The position numbers were made by a program, and so were the translations under genes. The notes below the pieces were generated by a model that was given only the letters and a program-made list of their open reading frames with translations, ran no database searches and had not been told where the DNA came from. A stretch of DNA of 8,405 bases, taken from positions 1-8,405 of the forward strand of contig CAYMWP010000171.1 in NCBI GenBank assembly GCA_964393895.1, written 5' to 3'. Source of the DNA: B4-G1 sp964393895 (GTDB lineage Bacteria > Chloroflexota > Anaerolineae > B4-G1). Below, piece after piece: positions 1 to 5,384 of this stretch; positions within the stretch are counted from its first letter, which is position 1, and the number at the start of each line of letters is the position of its first letter.

Positions 1-7
1 TGAGACT

Positions 8-1318
8 ATGAAAGTAGCCGTCATCGGCGGCGCATCTTCGTACACGCCCGAACTGATCAATGGCTTTTTGGAGCGCGCCGCTTCTCTCCCACTCACCGAG
101 CTTTGGCTGATGGACATCTCCCAGGAGCGGCTGGCCGTGGTGGGTGGGTTCGCTCGACGCATGGTACAGGCCCAGGGCGCTCCCTTCTCTGTCCATCTGA
201 CCACCGACCGGCGCGAGGCGGTGGAGGGCGCTCGTTACGTCATCACCCAACTGCGGGTAGGAGGAATGAAGGCCCGCCGCGAGGACGAGTACCTGGGCCG
301 GCGGCACGGACTGATCGGCCAGGAGACGACCGGCGCCGGCGGGATGGCCAAGGCACTGCGCACCATCCCCGTCATCCTGGAGCTGGCCCGCGATGTGCGG
401 GAGTTGGCCTCCGGCGCGCTGCTGCTCAACTTTACCAACCCGTCTGGCCTGGTCACAGAAGCCCTCAACAGGTACGCCCCCGACGTGCCGGCGGTGGGCG
501 TCTGCAACTCGCCGCTCACGGCCAAGATGAGCATTCTGCAAGCACTGAAGGAGCGCCGGGGACTCGAGATCGCGCCGCAGCAAGCCAGGCTGGACACATT
601 GGGCCTCAATCACCTCTCGTGGCATCGCGGCTTTACCGTTGGCGACGAGGACCTGTGGCCCCAGATCATGGCGGGCTACCTGGAGGAACTGCGAGCCGCT
701 CCCGATCCGGAGTGGGACCCGCGCACCATCGCGGCACTGGGCATGATCCCCAACTCTTACCTCCAATACTACTATCACACCGGGCGCAAACTGGCCGCCC
801 AGCAGCAGTGGCCCCCCTCCCGCGCCGAGGAGGTGATCGAGATCGAGGCTGATCTGCTGCGGCAGTACGCCGATCCGGAGCGGACAGAGCCGCCGGAGGA
901 TCTGATGAAGCGGGGCGGCGCGTACTATTCCACCGTCGCCACCCACATTCTCGACGCCCACTACAACGACAGGGGCGAGATCCACGTGGTCAACGCGCCC
1001 CACGGCGGGGCGGTCGAGGGCTGGCCGGAGGATTGGGTGTTGGAGCTGCCCTGCCGCGTGGACAGGGCCGGCGTCCACCCGCTGCCGGCCGCGCCGCTGC
1101 CGCCCGTCTGCTTTGGCCTGCTGGCCCACGTCAAGATGTACGAGCTACTCACCGTGGAGGCCGCCGTCCACGGCGACCGGGACGCCGCCTACCGGGCCCT
1201 GCTCGCCCATCCCCTCGGCCCCCAGGCGGACCAGGTTCAGGCCATGCTGGACGATATGCTGGAGACTAACCAAGTGTACCTGCCACAATTTGCGCCAAAC
1301 GTCAAACGCGAAACATGA
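8..1318 (+). CDS. Family GH4 NAD-dependent glycosidase (6-phospho-beta-glucosidase / LicH-ChbF-BglT type)
   Basis: The product has 436 residues, the usual GH4 length. GH4 enzymes hydrolyse glycosides, often 6-phospho-beta-glucosides, by transient C3 oxidation using bound NAD and a divalent metal. The N-terminal Rossmann loop is visible as GGASSYTPEL (residues 7-16). Further family motifs are QLRVGG..AR..DE (81-94), GQETTGAGG (104-112) and NFTNPSG (141-147). The expected metal ligands are Cys166 in GVCNSP and His202 in GLNHLSW. The Tyr-rich NSYLQYYY (249-256) lies where the family's catalytic tyrosine is expected. The protein is cytoplasmic, with no signal peptide. Only seven bases precede the ATG, so its ribosome binding site cannot be judged; the TGA at 1-3 could end an upstream gene. 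The next gene is a YdjC/ChbG deacetylase, so a substrate with N-acetylglucosamine-like units is inferred. Whether the substrate is phosphorylated cannot be read from the sequence. Confidence 0.93.
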   Translation: MKVAVIGGASSYTPELINGFLERAASLPLTELWLMDISQERLAVVGGFARRMVQAQGAPFSVHLTTDRREAVEGARYVITQLRVGGMKARREDEYLGRRHGLIGQETTGAGGMAKALRTIPVILELARDVRELASGALLLNFTNPSGLVTEALNRYAPDVPAVGVCNSPLTAKMSILQALKERRGLEIAPQQARLDTLGLNHLSWHRGFTVGDEDLWPQIMAGYLEELRAAPDPEWDPRTIAALGMIPNSYLQYYYHTGRKLAAQQQWPPSRAEEVIEIEADLLRQYADPERTEPPEDLMKRGGAYYSTVATHILDAHYNDRGEIHVVNAPHGGAVEGWPEDWVLELPCRVDRAGVHPLPAAPLPPVCFGLLAHVKMYELLTVEAAVHGDRDAAYRALLAHPLGPQADQVQAMLDDMLETNQVYLPQFAPNVKRET

Positions 1319-1353
1319 CGCTTGACGTTTGACGTTTGACACTGACGTTTCAC
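1296..1353. repeat. Heptamer GACGTTT repeats forming a 13-bp hairpin over the GH4 stop codon
   Basis: GACGTTT occurs at 1324-1330, 1331-1337 and 1344-1350. The reverse complement of the heptamers runs upstream into the last codons of the GH4 gene. CAAACGTCAAACG (1296-1308) pairs perfectly with CGTTTGACGTTTG (1326-1338), giving a 13-bp stem with a 17-base loop that contains the TGA stop (1316-1318). No T-run follows, so it is not a standard intrinsic terminator. The last GH4 residues (NVKRET) are encoded by repeat sequence. TGACGTTTCAC (1343-1353) recurs inverted at 2267-2277. Confidence 0.8.
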
Positions 1354-1360
1354 TACCACG

Positions 1361-1365
1361 AGGAG
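1361..1365 (+). promoter_or_regulatory. Ribosome binding site fixing the deacetylase start
   Basis: AGGAG ends eight bases before the ATG at 1374. This favours 1374 over an in-frame ATG at 1329, which would add 15 residues encoded by the heptamer repeats. Confidence 0.75.
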
Positions 1366-1373
1366 CAATAGAT

Positions 1374-2270
1374 ATGAAACCCAACCCTATTCTTAAAAAA
1401 CTCGGCTTTGCCGCCGACGACCGCGTGGTCATCATCCACGCCGACGACATCGGCATGTGCCAGGCCACCCTGCCGGCCTTTGCCGATCTGGTGGACTTTG
1501 GGCTGGTCTCGTCGGGAGCGGCGATGGTTCCCTGCCCCTGGTTCCCCGAACTGGCCGCGTATTGCAACCAGCACCCCCGAGTGGATATGGGCGTGCACCT
1601 GACGCTCACCAGCGAGTGGGATAGCTATCGCTGGGGGCCGATCTCTACCCGCGACCCGGCGTCGGGTCTGATGGACGAGGCGGGCTATTTCCACCAGACC
1701 TCGGAGGCCGTACAAGAGCGGGCGAACCCCGCCGCCGTCCAGGCCGAGATCCAAGCCCAGGTCGCGCGCGCGCTGGCAGGTGGGATTGACGTCACTCACG
1801 TGGATACACACATGGGCACCGTTGCCCACTCCAAGTTCATCCCCGGTTACGTGCAACTGGCCCTGCAACACCGCCTGCCCTTCCTGATGCTGCGGCTGGA
1901 TGAGGCCGGGTGGCGCGCTGCCGGTCTGGACGACGAGACCGCTGCCTTTGCGGCCCAGTTCGTGACCCAGTTGGAGGAGCAAGGGGTTCCAATGCTCGAT
2001 CGCCTCAGCCAGGAGCTGCCACTGGATGAGCACGAGGATCGCGTCGCGGTAGCCAAGCGGGTGTTCGATTCCCTGCCGACCGGCCTGACTCACTTCATCC
2101 TCCATCCCGCTTACGACACGCCCGAACTGCGCGCCATCGCCCCCGATTGGCGCGGGCGAGTCGCCGACTACCGAGCCTTTATGAGCCACGAGCTGCGCGA
2201 CTATATTGAGGAGATTGGCATCCACGTGATCGGCTACCGAGATCTGCGCGATCTGGTTCGTGGAACGTGA
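1374..2270 (+). CDS. YdjC/ChbG-family carbohydrate deacetylase
   Basis: The product has 298 residues, a normal length for the YdjC family. Members such as E. coli ChbG remove an acetyl group from N-acetylglucosamine units of chito-oligosaccharides, using a metal held by Asp and His residues. Visible signatures are IIHADDIGM (20-28, with the DD pair at 24-25), GVHLTLT (73-79, His75), THVDTHMG (141-148, His142 and His146) and the C-terminal HPAYDTPEL (244-252). There is no signal peptide, so it acts in the cytoplasm. The ATG at 1374 is chosen because AGGAG lies eight bases upstream; a longer reading from 1329 begins inside repeats. The gene follows a GH4 glycosidase, matching the chbF-chbG order known in enteric bacteria, and precedes a sugar kinase. 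Its TGA stop (2268-2270) lies inside an AACGTGAAACGTCA repeat. The exact substrate is inferred from family and neighbours. Confidence 0.9.
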   Translation: MKPNPILKKLGFAADDRVVIIHADDIGMCQATLPAFADLVDFGLVSSGAAMVPCPWFPELAAYCNQHPRVDMGVHLTLTSEWDSYRWGPISTRDPASGLMDEAGYFHQTSEAVQERANPAAVQAEIQAQVARALAGGIDVTHVDTHMGTVAHSKFIPGYVQLALQHRLPFLMLRLDEAGWRAAGLDDETAAFAAQFVTQLEEQGVPMLDRLSQELPLDEHEDRVAVAKRVFDSLPTGLTHFILHPAYDTPELRAIAPDWRGRVADYRAFMSHELRDYIEEIGIHVIGYRDLRDLVRGT

Positions 2271-2277
2271 AACGTCA
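2266..2277. repeat. Inverted copy of the heptamer repeat at the deacetylase-kinase junction
   Basis: CGTGAAACGTCA contains GTGAAACGTCA (2267-2277), the exact reverse complement of TGACGTTTCAC at 1343-1353. It carries the deacetylase TGA stop and a possible GTG start for the kinase. Confidence 0.65.
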
Positions 2278-2284
2278 ATGGACT

Positions 2285-3268
2285 ATGCCCCAGTACTTTC
2301 TCGGCGTTGACGTCGGCGGCAGCAAGAGCCACGCGCTCATCGCCGACCAATCCGGGCGGGCGCTCGGCTTTGGAGAGGGCGGCCCCGGCAACCCCGAGGG
2401 CGTCGGCTACGACGGCCTGGCCCAAGTGCTCCACATCATTACGCAGCAGGCGCTGACCGACGCCAAGCTCACCACGGAAGAGATCGCCGGCGCCGGCTTT
2501 GGCGTCGGCGGGTACGATTGGCCTTCCCAGCGGGAGCCTGTGCTGCAAGCCATCCAAACCATCGGCCTGAACGCGCCGCTCGAGCTGGTCAACGATGCCA
2601 TCATCGCCCTACTGGCAGGAGCGGCCGAAGGATGGGGTGTCGCGGTGGTGGCCGGCACGAGTTGCAACTGCTGGGGCCGGGACCGATCCCGGCGCGAGGG
2701 GCGTATGACGGGCTTTGGAGCCTGGATGGGCGAGGCGGCCGGCGGCTCCGAACTGGTCGCCGAGGCGGTAAAGGCCATCGCTCTCGAATGGACCCAGCGC
2801 GGGCCAGCCACCCGCCTGACCCAGGCGTTCATCGAGTTGCTCCAGGCGCGGGACACCGTGGATTTGTTGGAAGGATTGACCCTGGGCCACTACCACTTGC
2901 ACCCGGCAGCGGCGCCCATCGTTTTCCAGGTCGCCGCCGCAGGGGACGCGGTCGCCCGTGAACTGATCCTGTGGGCCGGGCAGGAGCTGGGCAGCATGGC
3001 GAACGGCGTCATCCGCCAACTCGGCTTCGAGAATCAGGAATTTGACGTCGTCATGGCCGGCAGCTTTTTCGATGGCAGCCCCTCGCTGGGCGAGGCCATG
3101 CGCGAGACGATCCATCCCGTAGCACCGGGCGCGCGCCTGGTGCGACTGAATGCTCCCCCGGTGGTGGGTGGGGTGCTGTTGGGCGCAGAACAGGCCGGGA
3201 TGAACCCCCTTCCCCTGCGGGAGACTTTGATCGAGTCCACGCAAGAGATGCTGAGGGGGCGGCGTTAG
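2285..3268 (+). CDS. BadF/BadG/BcrA/BcrD-type sugar kinase, probably N-acetylglucosamine kinase
   Basis: The product has 327 residues and an ASKHA (actin/hexokinase-like) ATPase fold. Visible motifs are the phosphate-1 loop GVDVGGSKSHAL (7-18), VNDA (102-105, Asp104 the likely catalytic base), the phosphate-2 loop VVAGTSCNCWG (122-132) and the adenosine-side segments VVMAGSFF (255-262) and PPVVGGVLLGAEQA (291-304). In the related GlcNAc kinases a GDEGS motif follows phosphate-2; here the segment reads GFGAWMGEAAGGSEL (143-157), a departure from that form. Its role is probably ATP-dependent 6-phosphorylation of an amino sugar released by the two upstream enzymes; this comes from context. The start is uncertain. 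The ATG at 2285 gives a typical MPQYFLGVDVGG start, while a GTG at 2267 overlaps the previous stop and lies in a repeat. Neither has a clear Shine-Dalgarno sequence, so translational coupling is likely. Confidence 0.85.
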   Translation: MPQYFLGVDVGGSKSHALIADQSGRALGFGEGGPGNPEGVGYDGLAQVLHIITQQALTDAKLTTEEIAGAGFGVGGYDWPSQREPVLQAIQTIGLNAPLELVNDAIIALLAGAAEGWGVAVVAGTSCNCWGRDRSRREGRMTGFGAWMGEAAGGSELVAEAVKAIALEWTQRGPATRLTQAFIELLQARDTVDLLEGLTLGHYHLHPAAAPIVFQVAAAGDAVARELILWAGQELGSMANGVIRQLGFENQEFDVVMAGSFFDGSPSLGEAMRETIHPVAPGARLVRLNAPPVVGGVLLGAEQAGMNPLPLRETLIESTQEMLRGRR

Positions 3269-3330
3269 AGAAACTAGATTTTTGTGCAACCCACGGTTGC
3301 CGTAAGCAAAGCGACAAAAACCTGATTTCT
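3269..3330. repeat. 62-base nested palindrome between kinase and aminotransferase genes
   Basis: It starts immediately after the kinase TAG stop. The outer arms AGAAACTAGATTTTTGT (3269-3285) and ACAAAAACCTGATTTCT (3314-3330) pair with three mismatches in 17. Inside is a perfect hairpin, GCAACC (3286-3291), loop CAC, GGTTGC (3295-3300). It may fold in mRNA and attenuate or stabilise the transcript. Its form suggests an interspersed repeat, but a second copy is not present in the window. Confidence 0.65.
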
Positions 3331-3351
3331 CCCCCACACCTGGAGGTTTTT

Positions 3352-4629
3352 ATGTCCAAACTGGCGATCCTGGACGGCGCGCCCGTCCGCACCGAACCCT
3401 ATCCCGCCTGGCCCGTCCACGACGAGCGGGATATTGCCGCCGTCGCTGCCGTCATCGAGTCTGGCCGGTGGGGCGGCTACCCGTATCCGGGGCCGCAGAC
3501 TGCCGAGTTTACCCGCCGTTTCGCCGAGATGCAGGGCGGTGGCTACGGCGTAGCGATGGCGAATGGCACCGTCACGATGGAGGTCGCGCTGCGCGCCGCC
3601 GGCGTCGGCTGGGGCGACGAGGTGATCGTGCCGGCCTACACCTTCCAGGCCACCGCGGCCGCCCCGATGACCGCCGGAGCCATCCCCGTGATCGTGGACG
3701 TGGACCCAGAGACCTACTGCATTGACCCACGAGCTATCGAAGCGGCGCTTACGGACGAGACCAGGGCGATCATCCCCGTCCACCTGGGCGCGCAGATGGC
3801 CGATATGGACGCCATCGTAGAGATCGCCCAAAAGCACGATCTGATCGTGATCGAGGATTGCGCGCACGCGCACGGGGCCAGGTGGCGCGGCCGGGGCGCG
3901 GGGACGATCGGGCATTTCGGGTCATTCAGCCTGCAATCGTCCAAGATCCTCACCACGGGGGAAGGGGGCGTGTTGCTGTGTCGGTCGGCAGAGTTGGCGG
4001 CGCGGGCAGCCAGCATCATTGACTGTGGGCGCGCCCACACCGATGCCGCGCCGCACGGCGAGGGAGGGCAAACGTTCACCCTGGGCGGCAACTACCGCCT
4101 GCCCGAGTTGCAGGCCGCGCTGGGCAACGTGGCGCTCGAACGCTTCCCCGAGCAGGCCAGGCAGCGCGAGGAGATGGCCGATTATCTGGAAGAGAGCCTC
4201 AGCGAGATTCCGGGCGTCCGCTTGCTGAGACGTGACCCACGCCACACCACCCGCTCGTTCTATCGCTACATTTTTGCTGTGGAACCGGAACTCTTTGGCG
4301 CCGAGCACGACGTGGTGTGCCGGGCTCTGGCGGCCGAGGGTGTCCCTTGCTGGGTGGGCTACGAAGCGATGCACCACTACGAACTGTTCCAACCCACTCT
4401 CTCCAGGCTGCCCGTCCCCAGCGCATTCCCCGAAAGGTTCGAGTTCGGCAAGATGCGCCTGCCCGAAGCGGAGCGCGCCTGCGAGCGCGAGGCGGTCTGG
4501 CTCGACGAATGCGTCTTCCGGGCCGGACGGCAGGGGGTGGACGACGCCGTGGCTGCCATCGGCAAGGTTCAGGCCCACGCGGTGGAGCTCGAAAAGCAAA
4601 AGACCCTAAAGGTCTCGGAAGACCTTTAG
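3352..4629 (+). CDS. DegT/DnrJ/EryC1/StrS-family PLP-dependent aminotransferase
   Basis: The product has 425 residues. Family members transfer an amino group, usually from glutamate, to a keto-sugar, using PLP bound to a lysine. Visible features are the N-terminal substrate region around SGRWGGYPYPGP (37-48), the cofactor segment ANGTVTMEVAL (70-80), VIVPAYTF (91-98), IPVHLGAQMADM (141-152), VIEDCAHAHGA (166-176, Asp169 facing the PLP nitrogen) and SLQSSKILTTGEGG (193-206, Lys198 the PLP lysine). GGNYRLPELQAALG (245-258) is also typical of the family. GGAGG (3342-3346) sits five bases before the ATG. The gene follows the kinase after an 83-base gap filled by a palindrome, so it may share the transcript or be set apart by that structure. 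The last eight codons and the TAG stop lie inside a second palindrome (4602-4633). Its keto-sugar substrate is unknown, and an amino-forming enzyme beside catabolic genes is unexpected. Confidence 0.93.
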   Translation: MSKLAILDGAPVRTEPYPAWPVHDERDIAAVAAVIESGRWGGYPYPGPQTAEFTRRFAEMQGGGYGVAMANGTVTMEVALRAAGVGWGDEVIVPAYTFQATAAAPMTAGAIPVIVDVDPETYCIDPRAIEAALTDETRAIIPVHLGAQMADMDAIVEIAQKHDLIVIEDCAHAHGARWRGRGAGTIGHFGSFSLQSSKILTTGEGGVLLCRSAELAARAASIIDCGRAHTDAAPHGEGGQTFTLGGNYRLPELQAALGNVALERFPEQARQREEMADYLEESLSEIPGVRLLRRDPRHTTRSFYRYIFAVEPELFGAEHDVVCRALAAEGVPCWVGYEAMHHYELFQPTLSRLPVPSAFPERFEFGKMRLPEAERACEREAVWLDECVFRAGRQGVDDAVAAIGKVQAHAVELEKQKTLKVSEDL

Positions 4630-4633
4630 GGTC
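4602..4633. repeat. Perfect 14-bp palindrome containing the aminotransferase stop codon
   Basis: GACCCTAAAGGTCT (4602-4615) and AGACCTTTAGGGTC (4620-4633) are exact inverted repeats around the loop CGGA. The structure encodes the C-terminal TLKVSEDL and provides the TAG stop (4627-4629). It could end transcription or block 3' exonucleases, but there is no T-run after it, so it is not called a terminator. Confidence 0.85.
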
Positions 4634-4642
4634 GCGTGGATA

Positions 4643-4671
4643 TTGCCTCATCGCCAGGAGCGTGTTATAAT
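4643..4671 (+). promoter_or_regulatory. Sigma-70-type promoter of the tRNA-Arg gene
   Basis: TTGCCT (4643-4648) and a perfect TATAAT (4666-4671) are separated by 17 bases. The tRNA begins eight bases after the -10 box, so any 5' leader would be very short. Confidence 0.8.
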
Positions 4672-4679
4672 CGAATCGA

Positions 4680-4754
4680 GCCCCTGTAGCTCAGCATGGA
4701 TAGAGCAGGAACCTCCTAAGTTCAAGGTCGTGCGTTCGAATCGCACCAGGGGCA
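4680..4754 (+). tRNA. trnR: tRNA-Arg (anticodon CCU)
   Basis: The 75-base sequence folds as a cloverleaf. The acceptor arms GCCCCTG/CAGGGGC pair at all seven positions, followed by discriminator A. The D stem is GCTC/GAGC. The anticodon loop is CTCCTAA with anticodon CCT at 4715-4717, which reads AGG. The T stem is GTGCG/CGCAC around loop TTCGAAT. The anticodon stem GGAAC/GTTCA has a mismatch at its top pair (G27-A43). The 3' CCA is not encoded. Its own promoter lies directly upstream. Confidence 0.95.
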
Positions 4755-4767
4755 TCACGCAGAGAAG

Positions 4768-4923
4768 CGGCCGCCGTTACTACTCAGGTCAAGACCTCCG
4801 AGGTCTGCGACAGGCATTCTGCCCACTGCGACCGTCGAAAAAGGCCGGGATTTCACGCCTGAACGGGTTTTGCAAGACCTCGGAGGTCTGAGCGCGTGCC
4901 AGGCTGAGTAGTTACCGGCCGCC
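4768..4923. mobile_element. MITE-like 140-bp element with terminal inverted repeats and 8-bp flanking direct repeat
   Basis: The element proper is 4776-4915. Its ends GTTACTACTCAG (4776-4787) and CTGAGTAGTTAC (4904-4915) are inverted repeats matching at 11 of 12 bases. CGGCCGCC stands immediately on both sides (4768-4775 and 4916-4923), as a target-site duplication would. Inside are two 15-base near-palindromes, AGACCTCCGAGGTCT (4792-4806) and its exact reverse complement AGACCTCGGAGGTCT (4875-4889). There is no convincing coding region, so any movement would need a transposase from elsewhere. It fills most of the 216-base gene-free stretch between the tRNA and the next gene. Beyond it lie a short GC hairpin overlapping its right flank (CCGCC/GGCGG, about 4919-4935) and the 12-base palindrome TTGCCGCGGCAA (4944-4955). 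Confidence 0.6.
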
Positions 4924-4970
4924 TTTCAGGGCGGTCGCTTCTTTTGCCGCGGCAACGGCTCTCGCCGAAC

Positions 4971-5354
4971 TCATCGAGAGCGGGTGATGATGGGAATGAT
5001 CAGAGTGTAGAGCGGCAGGACAATAGCGCCGAACGCCGGCTGGTACCAACTCTCCAGAGCGAACGGCCCGCCCAGGGCAAAGAGCCAGATGGGTACAGAG
5101 AGCGTGGAGATAAAGAGTTGCGTCGGGCGTCTGACGCGCATCACGCGGTACAGCCAGAATGGAGTAATGACCGTCAGGGTCGTAAGAATGATCCACAGCA
5201 ACTTTTGCAACGTATGCCGTTCACTCGGTAGATCGGGGTTGTAGCTGGTGCGCAGCACGCCGTCAATGGCAACGTAGGCCATCACGATCTCGGATGGAAT
5301 GTGCTTGAGCACTCGCGACAGGTAATCGTCCGCTCTGTTGATCGTGCGTGTCAT
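4971..5354 (-). CDS. Small membrane protein of unknown function (three predicted helices)
   Basis: The product has 127 residues. The N-terminal 48 residues are soluble, with the segment YLSRVLKHIPSEIVMAYVAI (11-30), which looks like a conserved helix with an IPSE turn. Three hydrophobic helices follow, about residues 50-69 (LLWIILTTLTVITPFWLY), 79-98 (QLFISTLSVPIWLFALGG) and 106-123 (PAFGAIVLPLYTLIIPII). Basic residues after the first helix (RVMRVRR) suggest a cytoplasmic loop there. AAGGAG lies six bases before the ATG, strongly supporting this start. The gene is 30 bases downstream of the DNRLRE-domain gene on the same strand and probably shares its transcript. I do not recognise a characterised family. 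Nothing catalytic is visible; a role in the envelope is the most that can be inferred. Confidence 0.8.
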   Translation of the reverse strand: MTRTINRADDYLSRVLKHIPSEIVMAYVAIDGVLRTSYNPDLPSERHTLQKLLWIILTTLTVITPFWLYRVMRVRRPTQLFISTLSVPIWLFALGGPFALESWYQPAFGAIVLPLYTLIIPIITRSR

Positions 5355-5384
5355 TGTCTCTCCTTTCTGCTGAATTTGGTTCGA

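Noticed and set aside
1353..2225. Minus-strand open frame of 290 codons across the deacetylase
   Set aside because: High GC produces long antisense frames. The plus strand carries the HADD and THVDTH motifs, and this frame shows no domain.
2609..3337. Minus-strand open frame of 242 codons across the kinase
   Set aside because: It is a shadow of the kinase gene, with no coherent motif.
4602..4633. Classical intrinsic terminator for the aminotransferase gene
   Set aside because: The stem is perfect but GCGTGGATA follows instead of a T-run.
4643..4891. Plus-strand open frame of 82 codons running through the tRNA
   Set aside because: It reads through the tRNA-Arg gene and the repeat element and has no ribosome binding site or recognisable product.
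4768..4923. CRISPR array
   Set aside because: There are only two short palindromic units, in opposite orientation, without regular spacers or cas genes; a transposon-like element fits better.
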